Shown here: piece after piece, positions 16,940 through 27,018 of the stretch
How positions within the stretch are numbered: position 1 is the stretch's first letter
Layout: each line of letters begins with the position of its first letter
NCBI RefSeq assembly: GCF_020524355.2
Contig: NZ_CP129019.1
Location: forward strand, 2,790,001-2,854,000
Direction of reading: 5' to 3'
DNA from: Mesobacillus subterraneus
GTDB taxonomy: Bacteria; Bacillota; Bacilli; Bacillales; Cytobacillaceae
DNA length: 64,000 bases
The notes under the pieces: generated by a model
Seen by the model: the letters and a program-made list of their open reading frames with translations, nothing else
Database searches by the model: none
Told to the model about the DNA's origin: nothing
Position numbers and translations under genes: made by a program

Positions 16940-17075
16940 AAAGAACAAAAAGCGCAAGCGCCTTGTTCAGCCCCTACAAGCGCTGGAGGGCCTGACCGTG
17001 AAGTCGTTCTTTGACTTCATCGGAAGGACCGAAGCGACTCGAGGGGCTAGGCGCTGGAGCTGGATTAAGAAAACT
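16940..17075. repeat. 136-bp dispersed repeat, copy 1
   Basis: This intergenic block is nearly identical, at the same length, to 49975-50110. It starts AAAGAACAAAAAGCGC and ends GGATTAAGAAAACT. Inside, AGCGCAAGCGCC near the left and GGCGCTGGAGCT near the right are partly complementary, so the transcript could fold into one long branched stem. It carries no gene. Confidence 0.85.
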
Positions 17076-17126
17076 TCACTGAGTTATTCACAATCAATAA
17101 TTTTTTATAAATTCCTTAAACAAGAA

Positions 17127-17151
17127 AAAAGCCAGAATTAGTCCGGCTTTT
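17127..17151 (-). terminator. Terminator of the CNNM gene
   Basis: AAAAGCC/GGCTTTT stem overlapping the stop codon, T-run on the minus strand. Confidence 0.7.
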
Positions 17152-18454
17152 CATCTTCGTCCTTCTTTAGAACCTCTAAATAGGCAATATGATACTCGTC
17201 GATCTCGATAATCTTGAAAAGATAATCTTGTTCTTCTATTTCGTCACCAATTTCGGCATCGATATTTTTAGTCATGAACCATCCGCCGATTGTATCTACT
17301 TCATCTTCTGATATATGGATGCCTAACAGGTCATTCACTTCATCGATCAATACTCTTGAGCTGAACAGATAGTGATTTTCATTTACCTTTCTTATTTCTG
17401 CAATTTCGTCAACATCAAACTCATCTCGGATGTCTCCGACAATTTCCTCAAGAATGTCCTCTACAGTCACCAGTCCGGATGTTCCGCCATATTCATCAAT
17501 CAAGATGGCTATATGGATGCGCTCTTTCTGCATTTTGACGAGTAAATCATGGATAGGGATTGTTTCAATTACTCTAATGACAGGCTTGATAAATGACGAC
17601 AGGATCGATTCTTTTTGAAGATCCTTACGTGTCAATTTAGCAGTGAGTATCTCCTTGATATTGATCATCCCTACGATATTATCCTTCTCGCCATCTATAA
17701 CTGGATAGCGTGTGTATTTCTCTTTTTGAATCACATCTATAATGGTATCGATATCATCTGTTATATCAAACGTGACAATTTCAGTACGTGGTACCATTAT
17801 TTCTTTAGCAATCCGCTCATCAAACTCGAAAATATTATTTACATAGTTTAGTTCGTTTTGATTAATCTCACCGCTTTCATAACTCTCTGATAAAAGAATG
17901 CGGAGTTCCTCTTCAGAATGGGCAATTTCATGCTCAGATGCGGACTTCAAACCGAACAGGCTGACCAGAAGCCTGGCTGAACCATTCAACACCCATATGA
18001 AAGGGTACATAATCTTATAAAACCAGATTATTGGCTTGGAAAAAGCAAGGGTGACTGCTTCTGCTTTTTGGATTGCTACCGTTTTTGGAGCTAGCTCCCC
18101 AACGACCACATGCAAAAAGGTGATCGAAGCAAAGGCAATTCCAAACGATAAAATACTGGATAAGGACGAATTTAGATGAAAGTTTTCGAATACAGGATGG
18201 AGCATTTCTTCAACTGTGGGTTCTCCTAGCCACCCCAGGCCAAGAGCTGTAATCGTAATACCCAGCTGACAGGCCGATAGATATTCATCGAGATGTGTGA
18301 TCACGTGCTTTGCCGATTGTGCTCCATTCCTCCCTTCTGCAATCAGCTGGTCAATTCTTGAACTCCTCACTTTTACGATGGCAAACTCTGTCGCTACAAA
18401 AAACCCAGTTAAGGCAATTAATAAAACAACTAAAAACAAATTAGTAATAATCAA
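17138..18454 (-). CDS. CNNM/CorC family membrane protein with CBS domains (hemolysin family)
   Basis: A 438-residue protein in the usual order: a DUF21 membrane domain with about four helices (1-190), a paired CBS domain (about 210-330; [51 protein letters not shown]) and a C-terminal CorC_HlyC domain (about 350-430). Relatives in Bacillus include MpfA, an Mg2+ efflux protein, and YugS/YrkA. The start is TTG 18454, the only start codon in the short space after an in-frame stop. Its ribosome site is weak (AGGG), and a good AGGAGGTGA lies about 29 bases away out of range. The exact start is therefore uncertain. Confidence 0.85.
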   Translation of the reverse strand: MIITNLFLVVLLIALTGFFVATEFAIVKVRSSRIDQLIAEGRNGAQSAKHVITHLDEYLSACQLGITITALGLGWLGEPTVEEMLHPVFENFHLNSSLSSILSFGIAFASITFLHVVVGELAPKTVAIQKAEAVTLAFSKPIIWFYKIMYPFIWVLNGSARLLVSLFGLKSASEHEIAHSEEELRILLSESYESGEINQNELNYVNNIFEFDERIAKEIMVPRTEIVTFDITDDIDTIIDVIQKEKYTRYPVIDGEKDNIVGMINIKEILTAKLTRKDLQKESILSSFIKPVIRVIETIPIHDLLVKMQKERIHIAILIDEYGGTSGLVTVEDILEEIVGDIRDEFDVDEIAEIRKVNENHYLFSSRVLIDEVNDLLGIHISEDEVDTIGGWFMTKNIDAEIGDEIEEQDYLFKIIEIDEYHIAYLEVLKKDEDEKPD

Positions 18455-18750
18455 TGGGCAAGCCCTACAATCGTAAGGCAGTCACCTCCTAGAAGACAGT
18501 ACTTCATTCAAAACAAAATGATGGTCAAAGGAATATTTCTTTAGCACCACGATGTTTTGTTCATTTTTTAAATTATACCCTTATAGTAAACAGCTAACGC
18601 ATATTAGAGGAAAAACGTGAATCATTCCACCCTTATTATGGGTCGCAGGTCAAAAATATATCAAAAAATAGGCTTTTATGGTTATCCGCCAAAAGGTAAA
18701 AGCACTAGTTTCTTTCAAACAAAAATATACGACTAATTAACCCATTTCCC

Positions 18751-18777
18751 TTAACTAATTTTGAAAAATGCCGAAAA
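18751..18777 (+). promoter_or_regulatory. SigD-type promoter of the chemoreceptor gene
   Basis: TTAA, 15 bases, GCCGAAAA, close to the SigD consensus TAAA-N15-GCCGATAT and about 110 bp upstream of the gene. Chemoreceptor genes are typical SigD targets. The rest of 18490-18750 shows no gene. Confidence 0.65.
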
Positions 18778-18888
18778 TAACAATAATATGAGAACCTTTC
18801 AGGACTTAACCCGACTCCTGCAGTTTAATTATTGGTAGTTGTTCTCAAATGAATTTATCGCTTACGAAGATCAGAGGGAGTGGACAAA

Positions 18889-20685
18889 TTGCTTTTCAAG
18901 AAAAAGAAGAAGAACATGGCAATGAAAGCAGTGACTTCAAAGAAATCAAGCAAAAAAAAATCCAACAAAAATATGAGTCTTAAACTAAAGATTGTATCTT
19001 TAAGCATAATCTCAATGCTGCTTCTTGCTTTGGCTACTACATCTTATGCTCAGTACACCATCAGGACGAGCAACATGGACTCGATGGAAGCAGAACTTAA
19101 TACAATTTCAAGCTTGTTATCGGACCAGGTTTCTGCAGGGAAAGCAAAAACAATTATTGCCAATCCTTCAAAAAACAATCCAGGTGTTACCTCAATGCAG
19201 AAACAAATGGACCAAATTCTAAAAGAAAACCCCTTAATACATAATCTTTATTTAATTACGAAGAACGGGGAAAAGTTTGTAATCCCAACAATGAGCTCAG
19301 CAATGATGTCCAAGGATATTACATATGGTTCGAATTATTCTGGCGGCAAGGATTTTGAAAAAGCAGCTCTAGAAGCTTTTGAGGAAAACAAACGGACAAC
19401 AACTGACATTTACAAATCGCAAAACGGTGAAAAAATGACCGGTTTTGCGCCAATCTCCGATATGACAGGAACAACTATTGCCCTCTATGGAGTTGAATTT
19501 GACGTTTCCCAGGTAAATAAAAAGATTAATGCTGAGGTCGCGGGCATATGGATTCTATCTCTTATTATTCTTGCCCTTTCAAGTGCAGCTATGTATTTCC
19601 TGGTGTCAAGACTCATTAAACCGCTGAACAACATCAAGGTTTTAACAGCAAACATCGCAAAAGGTGACTTGTCACAAGATGAGATCATCGTTACGTCAAA
19701 AGATGAAATCGGATCACTAGCTATAAGTATTAATACAATGGCTGCCTCCCTTAGAACACTCGTTTCTCAGGTACAAACAAGTTCAAGGGAAGTTTCAAGT
19801 GAAACAGTTGGGTTATCCAATATAGCCTCAAGTTCGGTTGAAGCTATCAGGGAACTGACATCAGCTAACCAGCAAGCTGCCGCAAGCACACAAGAACAGA
19901 ATGCCAACATCGAAGAAATGCAAGCAACATTGGAAGAAATCAATGCCGGTATCGAAGAGATAAACGCATCTGCTCAGCAGGCAAGCTTCATTGCTAAAAA
20001 TTCAACGGTAACTTCCAAAGAAGGAACCGTAAGAATCGACGAGATGCTTGAAGGACTTGAAGCTGTAGATGAAAATACAAACCAGCTGGCTGATATTATT
20101 ACTGTGCTTGAAAAACAATCAGACAAAATTACACAATTCGTCAAAATCATCAATACAATCTCTGATCAGACAAACCTGTTGGCATTGAACGCGGCCATTG
20201 AAGCTGCAAGGGCTGGTGAGCATGGGAAAGGTTTTGCGGTTGTCGCAAACGAAGTTCGGAAGCTTGCTGAGGAAAGCGCAAAATCAGCCTCCATTATCAT
20301 TTCCATCGTTAACGAAAATATCCAGAACACTCGTACTGCCGTTGACTACATCACAAAAACAAGAGAAGCTGTACAATACAATAAAGACCTTTCTGCTAAG
20401 GCAAAAAATACACTTAATGAAATCTATGAAACGACATTGGAGATTGAAGACAACTCCAATAATATTGCAACTGCCATTGAACAGCAGGTCAGCGCATTTG
20501 AACAAATAACTAATTCTCTTGATACAGTCTCTCAAGCTTCCCAGCAGATTGCCGCAGGCACTGGACAGACGGACCAGTCCACACAAGAGCAGCTAAGAAT
20601 CGCAGAGAATGTAAACGAGACGACAAAAATCCTCCAGCGGACAGCACTTGAGTTGGAAAAATTGACCGGGAATTTTAAATTATAG
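18889..20685 (+). CDS. Methyl-accepting chemotaxis protein
   Basis: A chemoreceptor of about 598 residues. A lysine-rich head precedes membrane segment 1 ([19 protein letters not shown]). An external sensing domain of about 165 residues, probably a single Cache-like fold, follows. Membrane segment 2 ([20 protein letters not shown]) leads into a HAMP domain and a long coiled-coil signalling tail. The tip that contacts CheA/CheW is clear: [22 protein letters not shown] 18889 stands 8 bases after AGAGGGAG, whereas the GTG at 18880 touches it, so the TTG is preferred. It is a single gene under a SigD-type promoter. The ligand is unknown. Confidence 0.9.
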   Translation: MLFKKKKKNMAMKAVTSKKSSKKKSNKNMSLKLKIVSLSIISMLLLALATTSYAQYTIRTSNMDSMEAELNTISSLLSDQVSAGKAKTIIANPSKNNPGVTSMQKQMDQILKENPLIHNLYLITKNGEKFVIPTMSSAMMSKDITYGSNYSGGKDFEKAALEAFEENKRTTTDIYKSQNGEKMTGFAPISDMTGTTIALYGVEFDVSQVNKKINAEVAGIWILSLIILALSSAAMYFLVSRLIKPLNNIKVLTANIAKGDLSQDEIIVTSKDEIGSLAISINTMAASLRTLVSQVQTSSREVSSETVGLSNIASSSVEAIRELTSANQQAAASTQEQNANIEEMQATLEEINAGIEEINASAQQASFIAKNSTVTSKEGTVRIDEMLEGLEAVDENTNQLADIITVLEKQSDKITQFVKIINTISDQTNLLALNAAIEAARAGEHGKGFAVVANEVRKLAEESAKSASIIISIVNENIQNTRTAVDYITKTREAVQYNKDLSAKAKNTLNEIYETTLEIEDNSNNIATAIEQQVSAFEQITNSLDTVSQASQQIAAGTGQTDQSTQEQLRIAENVNETTKILQRTALELEKLTGNFKL

Positions 20686-20898
20686 TTTTGTTAAGTACGT
20701 AACGTTTGGTTTTAATGGCAAGCTCTTTTCTCAAACTTTGTTGCTATTGACATCAACATAGAATGGAATGACCTATTTTTCTTCAAAAAAGAGAAAAGAG
20801 CCAGCAAAATTAATCTTGAACTTCAAACTGGCTATTTATTACGTTAAAACCGGCTTTAGGATTTTAACAACAATCTTTACGAAAACAGACTATTAGAA

Positions 20899-20925
20899 AA
20901 AAGGATGCCACCGCGGCATCCTTTT
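20899..20925 (-). terminator. Terminator of the 156-aa hypothetical gene
   Basis: An 11-bp perfect stem AAAAGGATGCC/GGCATCCTTTT with T-runs both ways. Confidence 0.88.
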
Positions 20926-21396
20926 TTATCTTTTCCTGAATCCTTCTTCTTCTAAATATTGTTTGGCTTCATTGTATGAAAGGAATGTACCATCCAGATT
21001 AAGTCCAGCATATACATTCCACATTTCATCTTCATGAACAAGAATCAATGTGTGGTTTTCTGAATTAATCCAGCGTTCTTCTTCATTGTTCTCAATGATG
21101 GCTGATTCGATGGTGCTGTTGGGGGATAAGGACTCAATTGACTGTTCAATGATTGATTTTAGCTCATTCGAAGTAAAATCACGGATATTTACCATTCCCT
21201 TAGGATCCATGTCATAGCCTTCTAAAAATTCACCATAGACAAACCCATTTCCATTTGGGTGAAGGTGATAGACAACGTTTTTCTTGTCGTATACGCTCTC
21301 AGAATAATGAAAGTTTACACGGTCTAAAGAGACATCTTTTCGTTCAAGTTGAGGAAATGATTCAATAATTGCAAGTTTTTGTTCAAAAGTCAGCAT
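20926..21396 (-). CDS. Conserved-looking hypothetical protein, 156 aa
   Basis: Not recognised. The protein starts LTFEQKLAIIESFPQLERKDVSL and alternates strands and short helices (VVYHLHPNGNGFVYGE; HTLILVHEDEMWNVYAGLN), ending in a helix with EAKQYLEEEGF. It is soluble and acidic with no signal peptide. ATG 21396 follows GGAGG by 5 bases; the upstream in-frame ATG overlaps the site. It is a single-gene unit. Confidence 0.65.
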   Translation of the reverse strand: MLTFEQKLAIIESFPQLERKDVSLDRVNFHYSESVYDKKNVVYHLHPNGNGFVYGEFLEGYDMDPKGMVNIRDFTSNELKSIIEQSIESLSPNSTIESAIIENNEEERWINSENHTLILVHEDEMWNVYAGLNLDGTFLSYNEAKQYLEEEGFRKR

Positions 21397-21544
21397 AATT
21401 GCCTCCATATTAATAACAAATTTTTAGATTCTGTTCATTATAACATTTGACAGTCGAGTAACAAATAAATCTTGATCAAGCAAAACGTATGTTACAAAAA
21501 TTGATTTAAGATATAATTAAGTTACGTAAGGAAGGAGTGATTTT

Positions 21545-22099
21545 ATGAAAATGGTTAGTGCAATTAAATCTAAAAGCAAAATTATCACTATGAAGAGATT
21601 CCTCCAAACTCACTCGACCAGGGATTATTGTTTGTTTTTGCTCGGAATCAATACCGGAATCAAACTTCAGGAATTACTTAGTCTAAGAGTCCACGATGTA
21701 TGCGATAAGCATGGAGAAATTGCAGACTTTCTTTCCTTTCCGCTCTATTTCAATCCTCCAGTTTACTTAAATTCCTCTATAAAGCGGTCCCTAAAAAAAT
21801 ATATAAATGAAAATTCTTTAATCGATACAGACTATCTTTTTAAGTCGAGAAAAACTTCTAACCCAATCACAAGACAACAAGCCTACAGGATTATCAATGC
21901 AGCAGCAAAAAATGCCGGAATTGATGAACCGGTAGGAATGACCACTCTCAGGAAAACATTTGGCTATCATGCTTACTCTCAGGGTGTAGCAATTTCACTC
22001 ATCCAAAAAAGACTGCAGCATTCCTCGCCGTCAGAAACAAAGCATTTTATTGGAGTAGACCAGGAAACAGTCCCGGTTAAAATAAATATCAATCTATAA
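21545..22099 (+). CDS. Stand-alone tyrosine-recombinase-like protein lacking catalytic residues
   Basis: A 184-residue protein that holds only the catalytic domain of the phage integrase fold, with no core-binding domain, like B. subtilis YoeC. The landmarks are present but changed. The first Arg box reads TGIKLQELLSL (Lys for Arg). The His-x-x-Arg box reads GMTTLRKTFGYH (Thr for His). The nucleophile region HSSPSETKHFIGV has Phe where Tyr is expected. Strand exchange is therefore unlikely, though DNA binding is possible. The ribosome site AAGGAAGGAG stands before the ATG. It is followed after 13 bp by the antiporter gene, probably on one transcript, and so is not near any att site. Confidence 0.8.
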   Translation: MKMVSAIKSKSKIITMKRFLQTHSTRDYCLFLLGINTGIKLQELLSLRVHDVCDKHGEIADFLSFPLYFNPPVYLNSSIKRSLKKYINENSLIDTDYLFKSRKTSNPITRQQAYRIINAAAKNAGIDEPVGMTTLRKTFGYHAYSQGVAISLIQKRLQHSSPSETKHFIGVDQETVPVKININL

Positions 22100-22112
22100 G
22101 GAGGAGTTTTTA

Positions 22113-23615
22113 TTGCCTGAACACATTATTAGTACGGACTCATTCATCCTGCTTTTAGCTTTTTTATTCATTGTCGGGGTGTTGACTACGAGATTTTCAA
22201 CAAGATTAGGCGTTCCCTCCCTCATCCTTTTTATCTTGGTTGGAATGGTCATGGGCAGTGATGTCCTGGGTATCATCTATTTTGACAATGCATCATTGAC
22301 ACAGAAAATCGGTGTAATTGCACTGATCATCATTTTGTTTGAAGGCGGCCTGCAGACAAATTGGAAGGATGTCAGGCCGGTGATTGTGCCTTCTTTATCA
22401 TTGGCGACTATTGGAGTTTTAATTACCTCGGGTATTATCGCGGCGGCTGCTAAGATGATCCTGGGCCTCGACTGGCTTGAATCCATTTTATTCGGTGCGA
22501 TAGTTGGTTCAACTGACGCGGCGGCTGTGTTCGCAGTCCTGAAAGACCATAATATCTCTCCAAAACTCGGATCCACCCTTGAAGCCGAATCGGGATCGAA
22601 TGATCCGATGGCAGTATTTTTAACAGTCGCAATGATTGAACTGATTACCATGCCGGATACAAGTATCTTGACATTGATTGGTGATTTCTTTTTGCAAATG
22701 GGGCTTGGTTTGATACTGGGGATCATATTTGGAAAGATAGCTGTAAAAGCTTTGAATTCCATCAATCTGGATTCCAGTGGACTATATCCTGTATTTGCAA
22801 CCGCTTTTGCATTGCTGACTTATGGCATTACAGCTTTCCTAAACGGCAGCGGGCTTTTGGCTGTATATATTGCAGCTATTCTGATCGGTAATGCGGAAAT
22901 TGCCTACCGCCATTCTATATTCCGTTTTTCAGAAGGTTTTGCCTGGATGATGCAAATTTTGATGTTTGTCATCCTCGGACTTCTTGTATTTCCATCAGAA
23001 CTTTTTACTCCTGCTATTTTAATTCAAGGAATTCTTATCTCATTGATTCTTATATTTATAGCAAGACCAGTTGCTGTGTTCATCTCAACGATTAAAATGA
23101 AGTACACCCAAAAAGAGCGGATTTTCCTTTCATGGGCAGGATTGAAAGGCGCTGTCCCTATAATCCTTGCCACCTTCCCATTGCTGGCAGGTATCGAGGA
23201 CAGCCATCAGATCTTCAATGTTGTCTTCTTCGTCGTACTCACAAGCGCACTGATTCAGGGAGCTACCATACCAATGCTAGCCAATAAGCTGGGATTGAAT
23301 GGACCTAAAAAAACGATTCCGATGCAGTCACTTGAGTTGATTTCATTAGGAAAAGCTGATGCAGAGATGATTGAATATGAAATGGAGAGCGAAAGTGCAA
23401 TTGTCGGTAAAACCTTGATGGACATCCCCTTTCCAGAAGGGACACTGGTGAATGCGATCATCCGCCACGGCAAACTGATTGCACCTACTGGTAATACGGT
23501 CATCATGGCTGGAGACTTCCTTTACATTCTGTCCGGGCGAAAAAATAAGCCGAAACTGAAGAAACTGCTAAAGGAAAAAGCTCTATATTCACAAAATGCA
23601 CTCGATCTGAAGTAA
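22113..23615 (+). CDS. K+(Na+)/H+ antiporter, CPA1 family, NhaP2/CvrA type
   Basis: A 500-residue membrane protein with about 12 helices in residues 1-395. The ion-binding core is marked by VGSTDAAAVFAVL and AESGSNDPMAVFL. A cytosolic RCK_C/TrkA-C domain (about 405-485, EMESESAIVGKTLMDIPFPEGT and GDFLYILSG) marks the NhaP2-type potassium/proton antiporters that cope with ion or pH stress. The start TTG 22113 has AAGGAGGAG 7-8 bases upstream. It is cotranscribed with the recombinase-like gene and ends at a bidirectional terminator. Confidence 0.88.
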   Translation: MPEHIISTDSFILLLAFLFIVGVLTTRFSTRLGVPSLILFILVGMVMGSDVLGIIYFDNASLTQKIGVIALIIILFEGGLQTNWKDVRPVIVPSLSLATIGVLITSGIIAAAAKMILGLDWLESILFGAIVGSTDAAAVFAVLKDHNISPKLGSTLEAESGSNDPMAVFLTVAMIELITMPDTSILTLIGDFFLQMGLGLILGIIFGKIAVKALNSINLDSSGLYPVFATAFALLTYGITAFLNGSGLLAVYIAAILIGNAEIAYRHSIFRFSEGFAWMMQILMFVILGLLVFPSELFTPAILIQGILISLILIFIARPVAVFISTIKMKYTQKERIFLSWAGLKGAVPIILATFPLLAGIEDSHQIFNVVFFVVLTSALIQGATIPMLANKLGLNGPKKTIPMQSLELISLGKADAEMIEYEMESESAIVGKTLMDIPFPEGTLVNAIIRHGKLIAPTGNTVIMAGDFLYILSGRKNKPKLKKLLKEKALYSQNALDLK

Positions 23616-23672
23616 ATAGCTGTTTTCGTCAATTTCAATGCTTTCAGAGCCTGGACCTGCCGAAAACAAATT

Positions 23673-23700
23673 AAAACCAGTGAGCAACCTCACTGGTTTT
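23673..23700. terminator. Bidirectional terminator between antiporter and TetR genes
   Basis: A 12-bp perfect stem AAAACCAGTGAG/CTCACTGGTTTT, 4-base loop, between convergent genes. Confidence 0.88.
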
Positions 23701-23706
23701 AATCAT

Positions 23707-24321
23707 TTATCGTTTTAATTTTTCCAAGAACATATCCTGCATTTCTTTTAATATAAGTTTATATTGATAATTTTCAAGGATCGTTGCCTGCAATGTAGCT
23801 CCATTGACCATTGCCCAGAAGATATCCGCAAATTTCAAGGGATCTAGTTCTTTGTTGAATTCACCTGATGTTTGCCCTTCTTTAATGATTTCTATCAGTA
23901 ATGAAACAAAGAAATCTTTATATCTTTCAGTCAACATTTCCTTCAACTTTGGATTCCGTGTCGAGTACAATCTGAACTCATAATGGACAATTGCATCACC
24001 CTTGTTCTCTTCCTCATTCGGATCGTTATTCAGATAGGCTTCAAACAAGTAGTTGAGCTTTTCCATTGCTGTCTTTCGCTCAGCTATCGCTTTTGCAAAT
24101 GTATGTCCCGAGTCATTCGTCTGTCCTTCCATCAAAGCAAGATAGATATCATCCTTACTTTTGAAGTAATTATAGATTGCCCCTTTGCTCAGGCCAGAAC
24201 GAGCGACAATATCATCAACAGTACATGATTCAAAACCCTTCTCAGCAAAACAACCATGAGCGCTCTGCAGTATTTCCTGACGCTTTTTTTCCTTATATTC
24301 CTCTGAAACTATTGGCGTCAT
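23707..24321 (-). CDS. TetR/AcrR family transcriptional regulator
   Basis: A 204-residue protein with the TetR DNA-binding domain at residues 10-57 (ILQSAHGCFAEKGFESCTVDDIVARSGLSKGAIYNYFKSKDDIY) and a helical ligand domain after it. ATG 24321 has GAGGT 7 bases upstream. It is the second gene after the M32 carboxypeptidase, 28 bp behind its stop, and is likely read from the promoter at 26005-26034, which carries a TetR-like operator. It therefore probably represses its own operon. The ligand is unknown. Confidence 0.85.
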   Translation of the reverse strand: MTPIVSEEYKEKKRQEILQSAHGCFAEKGFESCTVDDIVARSGLSKGAIYNYFKSKDDIYLALMEGQTNDSGHTFAKAIAERKTAMEKLNYLFEAYLNNDPNEEENKGDAIVHYEFRLYSTRNPKLKEMLTERYKDFFVSLLIEIIKEGQTSGEFNKELDPLKFADIFWAMVNGATLQATILENYQYKLILKEMQDMFLEKLKR

Positions 24322-24349
24322 ATACATTACCTCATTCTTCTTCGTTGAA

Positions 24350-25882
24350 TTATAATTTGTACACTTTGCTATACTTTTCTTCCAGATACTGAACCAGATA
24401 TTCAGCATTCAGTTCTTCACCGGTGGCTTTTACAATCAGTTCATTAGGTGTATAAAGCATGCCATACTGATGGATGTTTTCCTTTAGCCAGTCTTGAATC
24501 ACTGAAAACTCACCCTGCTCAATCTTCTCATAGAAATCCGGCAAATCTTTCTTAATCTTGTTCAGGATTTGGGCTGCATAAAGATTGCCAAGAGAATATG
24601 ACGGGAAGTAGCCAAGACCTCCGAATGACCAGTGAATATCCTGAAGCACCCCTTCACTGTCAGTGGATGGTGTAATGCCAAGATAGTCATTCATTTTCGC
24701 GTTCCATATTTCTGGCAATTCCTTTGCCTCTATTTCCCCGGCAATCAAAGCCTTCTCAATTTCATAGCGAACCATGATATGAAGATTATACGTTAGCTCA
24801 TCAGCCTCAACTCGGATGAAAGATGGCTGGACAGAATTCGTGGCTCTATAAAAATCATCCAATTCCACATTACCAAGCTGTTCAGGGAAATGTTCCTGAA
24901 GTTTCGGATAGAAGTACTTCCAGAATTCCTCGCTGCGTCCTACCATGTTTTCAAGGAAACGCGACTGAGATTCATGGATTCCAAATGAAGCACCTTCCTG
25001 AAGAACTGTATCCTGGAATTCCGGATTGATATTTTGTTCATAAATACCATGCCCGGCTTCATGAATTGTTCCGAAAATAGCAGAGCGGACATTATTTTCA
25101 ACATATCTAGTCGTAATCCTCACATCACGTGTATTGACAGGTTGTGCAAATGGATGGACGGTTTCATCCAGCCTGCCTGCTTCCATATCGAAGCCTATCA
25201 GCGGCAAGATATAACGATTGAACTCTTTTTGCTTCTCTACTGAATAAGGCTGTTCAAATATCTCGACTGATGGCTTGTAAGAAGACCCTTGAATTCTTCT
25301 AAGTAAATCCGTGCTTGATTCTCTTAATTTAACAAACAAAGGATCAAGCTTTTCCACAGTCAGGCCAGGCTCAAATTCTTCAAGAAGCGCATCATATGGA
25401 TGATTTTCATAACCATATATTTCAACAGCTTTTCGTTTGAATTCTACGATCTTCTCAAGATACGGAAGGTACTTTTCAAAATCATTATTCTCTCTTGCCT
25501 CTTCCCAAGCATCATTAGCTCTTGATGTAAGTACAGAGAAATCCTTAATCATGGTAGCTGGAATACTCTTTGAACGGTTATAAAATTTAAGTCGTTCACG
25601 GACCTTAGCCTGTAACGCCTCATCAAGGTACTCCTCTGCTTCTGGTGCGGAGAGCATGCTGAGCACTTCCCCCATTTCCTCAGAGACAGTTAACTTGAAA
25701 GCTTCTGTTCTAAGCGTTCCATTTGCATTTGCGAAAGTAGAACGTCCTTTTTTCGGTGACATAACTTTTTGGTCCCAGCTCAACAAACCTAAAATACTAT
25801 TAAAATGCGAAATCTTTTCATCTAATTCATTGAACTTTCCAAGCGCAGACATGATTGATTGGTTCATTACCTTTTGTTCCAT
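24350..25882 (-). CDS. ypwA: M32 family metallocarboxypeptidase (carboxypeptidase Taq type)
   Basis: About 510 residues, the family's usual length; B. subtilis YpwA is the nearest named relative. It is a cytoplasmic zinc enzyme that removes C-terminal residues from peptides. The zinc motif HEAGH is visible in IFGTIHEAGHGIYEQ, the next ligand region in ESQSRFLENMVGRS, and the family DXRXT motif in NTRDVRITTRY. ATG 25882 has AAAGGGG 8 bases upstream. It leads the operon with the TetR gene; coupling of a peptidase to a TetR regulator suggests induction by a peptide-like or toxic compound, but this is inference. Confidence 0.9.
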   Translation of the reverse strand: MEQKVMNQSIMSALGKFNELDEKISHFNSILGLLSWDQKVMSPKKGRSTFANANGTLRTEAFKLTVSEEMGEVLSMLSAPEAEEYLDEALQAKVRERLKFYNRSKSIPATMIKDFSVLTSRANDAWEEARENNDFEKYLPYLEKIVEFKRKAVEIYGYENHPYDALLEEFEPGLTVEKLDPLFVKLRESSTDLLRRIQGSSYKPSVEIFEQPYSVEKQKEFNRYILPLIGFDMEAGRLDETVHPFAQPVNTRDVRITTRYVENNVRSAIFGTIHEAGHGIYEQNINPEFQDTVLQEGASFGIHESQSRFLENMVGRSEEFWKYFYPKLQEHFPEQLGNVELDDFYRATNSVQPSFIRVEADELTYNLHIMVRYEIEKALIAGEIEAKELPEIWNAKMNDYLGITPSTDSEGVLQDIHWSFGGLGYFPSYSLGNLYAAQILNKIKKDLPDFYEKIEQGEFSVIQDWLKENIHQYGMLYTPNELIVKATGEELNAEYLVQYLEEKYSKVYKL

Positions 25883-25986
25883 GTCACATACCCCTTTTCC
25901 TTTAATTCTTTGGCTAAATACAATAAAAAAGCTTAGCAGTCGCGATTTCACTTAAAAGGATTACGTTTTTGTGAAAGAGTCAAAAT

Positions 25987-26004
25987 AAACTAGTCAGTCG
26001 GTTT
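25987..26004. promoter_or_regulatory. Candidate TetR-family operator
   Basis: AAACTAGTCAGTCGGTTT, an imperfect dyad with AAAC/GTTT ends and an overlapping GACTGACTAG core, sits directly after the -10 box of the M32-TetR promoter, where a repressor would block initiation. Confidence 0.55.
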
Positions 26005-26034
26005 ATTATAATTCATATTACATTGTTTTTTCAA
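26005..26034 (-). promoter_or_regulatory. Promoter of the M32-TetR operon
   Basis: On the minus strand TTGAAA, 18 bases, TATAAT, about 125 bp upstream of the M32 start. Confidence 0.6.
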
Positions 26035-26130
26035 TAATCACAAAATTATTAAGAAATTTTTCTGAAATCTTGTAACTTTCCAAACTTACTTACGTCAAAA
26101 CTTAAAGAAAATTTTCCCAGAGGAGAGCTT

Positions 26131-27018
26131 ATGAAAAAAATTATCCATTACTTGTTTTTATTTTTGACCTTCATCACCGGTCTTCTATTTTTTATGGTGT
26201 TTCCCAGGCTTTTCGTCTTCCGGGATCCTGATAGTGACCACATTGGCATTAATCTTTTCTCTTTTTTTAAATTGCTCGGAGATACGGTCATGCAATTTTT
26301 CAAGCCTGCCAGCTGGCAATTCTTTGAAAGATGGAACACGGAAACAGTTATTGACCGCTATACATACTCACTAGAAGTAATTTTTGTAAGCCTGATATTT
26401 TCAATTGTAATCGGAAGTTTAATCGCTTATTTATTTATGAATTTTCCCTATAAACAACGGTCAAGAGTTAAAAATATCCTTAACTTCTTTGAGGGAATAC
26501 CTGATCTGCTTGTTATTTTCATGATACAGATGTTTTTGTTTACTCTTTATAGGGAATTCCAAATTCGCTTGGTTACGATGTATGGTTTAGCCGGGAAGGA
26601 ACCACTGATTTTTCCAATGATTATCAATTCTCTGCTGCCATCACTGTTTTTTGCTCAATACCTAATAAAAGTAATGGAGGAGGAATTTGAAAAACATTAC
26701 ATTCTCTTAGGCCAGGCAAAAGGGTTATCGAAGGTGCAGCTCCTTTTCTCCCATTTAACCCGCAATATCGTGCCGGTTGTCACGATTCATTTTAAAACTA
26801 TTATCTTTATGATTTTGACAAACCTCGTGCTCGTTGAACATATGTTTGTCCTTGACGGGTACATTCAGGAGCTAAATAAACTTCTTCAGATGAAAAGCAC
26901 CTCTCCCGTGAGTATTTTATTTTACGTTGGTGTTCTTATGCTTCCTGTCATTCTTGTGGAAAGATTCGTTTCGTTAATCGGTAAAAAGTTCGGAAGCCTC
27001 CGGGGGATGGATATATGA
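26131..27018 (+). CDS. ABC transporter permease, DppB/OppB type
   Basis: A 295-residue protein with six predicted membrane segments and the peptide/nickel permease layout. The EAA-like loop is near ILLGQAKGLSKVQLLFSHLTRN, the contact site for an ATPase. The first large external loop carries an FRDPDSDHIGIN stretch. The start ATG 26131 has GAGGAGAG upstream. It overlaps the next permease by 4 bp (ATGA), so translation is coupled. No ATPase or substrate-binding protein is encoded beside it, so it must borrow partners or act in another way. Confidence 0.82.
   Translation: MKKIIHYLFLFLTFITGLLFFMVFPRLFVFRDPDSDHIGINLFSFFKLLGDTVMQFFKPASWQFFERWNTETVIDRYTYSLEVIFVSLIFSIVIGSLIAYLFMNFPYKQRSRVKNILNFFEGIPDLLVIFMIQMFLFTLYREFQIRLVTMYGLAGKEPLIFPMIINSLLPSLFFAQYLIKVMEEEFEKHYILLGQAKGLSKVQLLFSHLTRNIVPVVTIHFKTIIFMILTNLVLVEHMFVLDGYIQELNKLLQMKSTSPVSILFYVGVLMLPVILVERFVSLIGKKFGSLRGMDI

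Noticed and set aside
18455..18750. Possible magnesium (M-box) riboswitch before the CNNM gene
   Set aside because: I could not recognise the conserved helices, and the leader before the TTG start seems too short and unlike the family.
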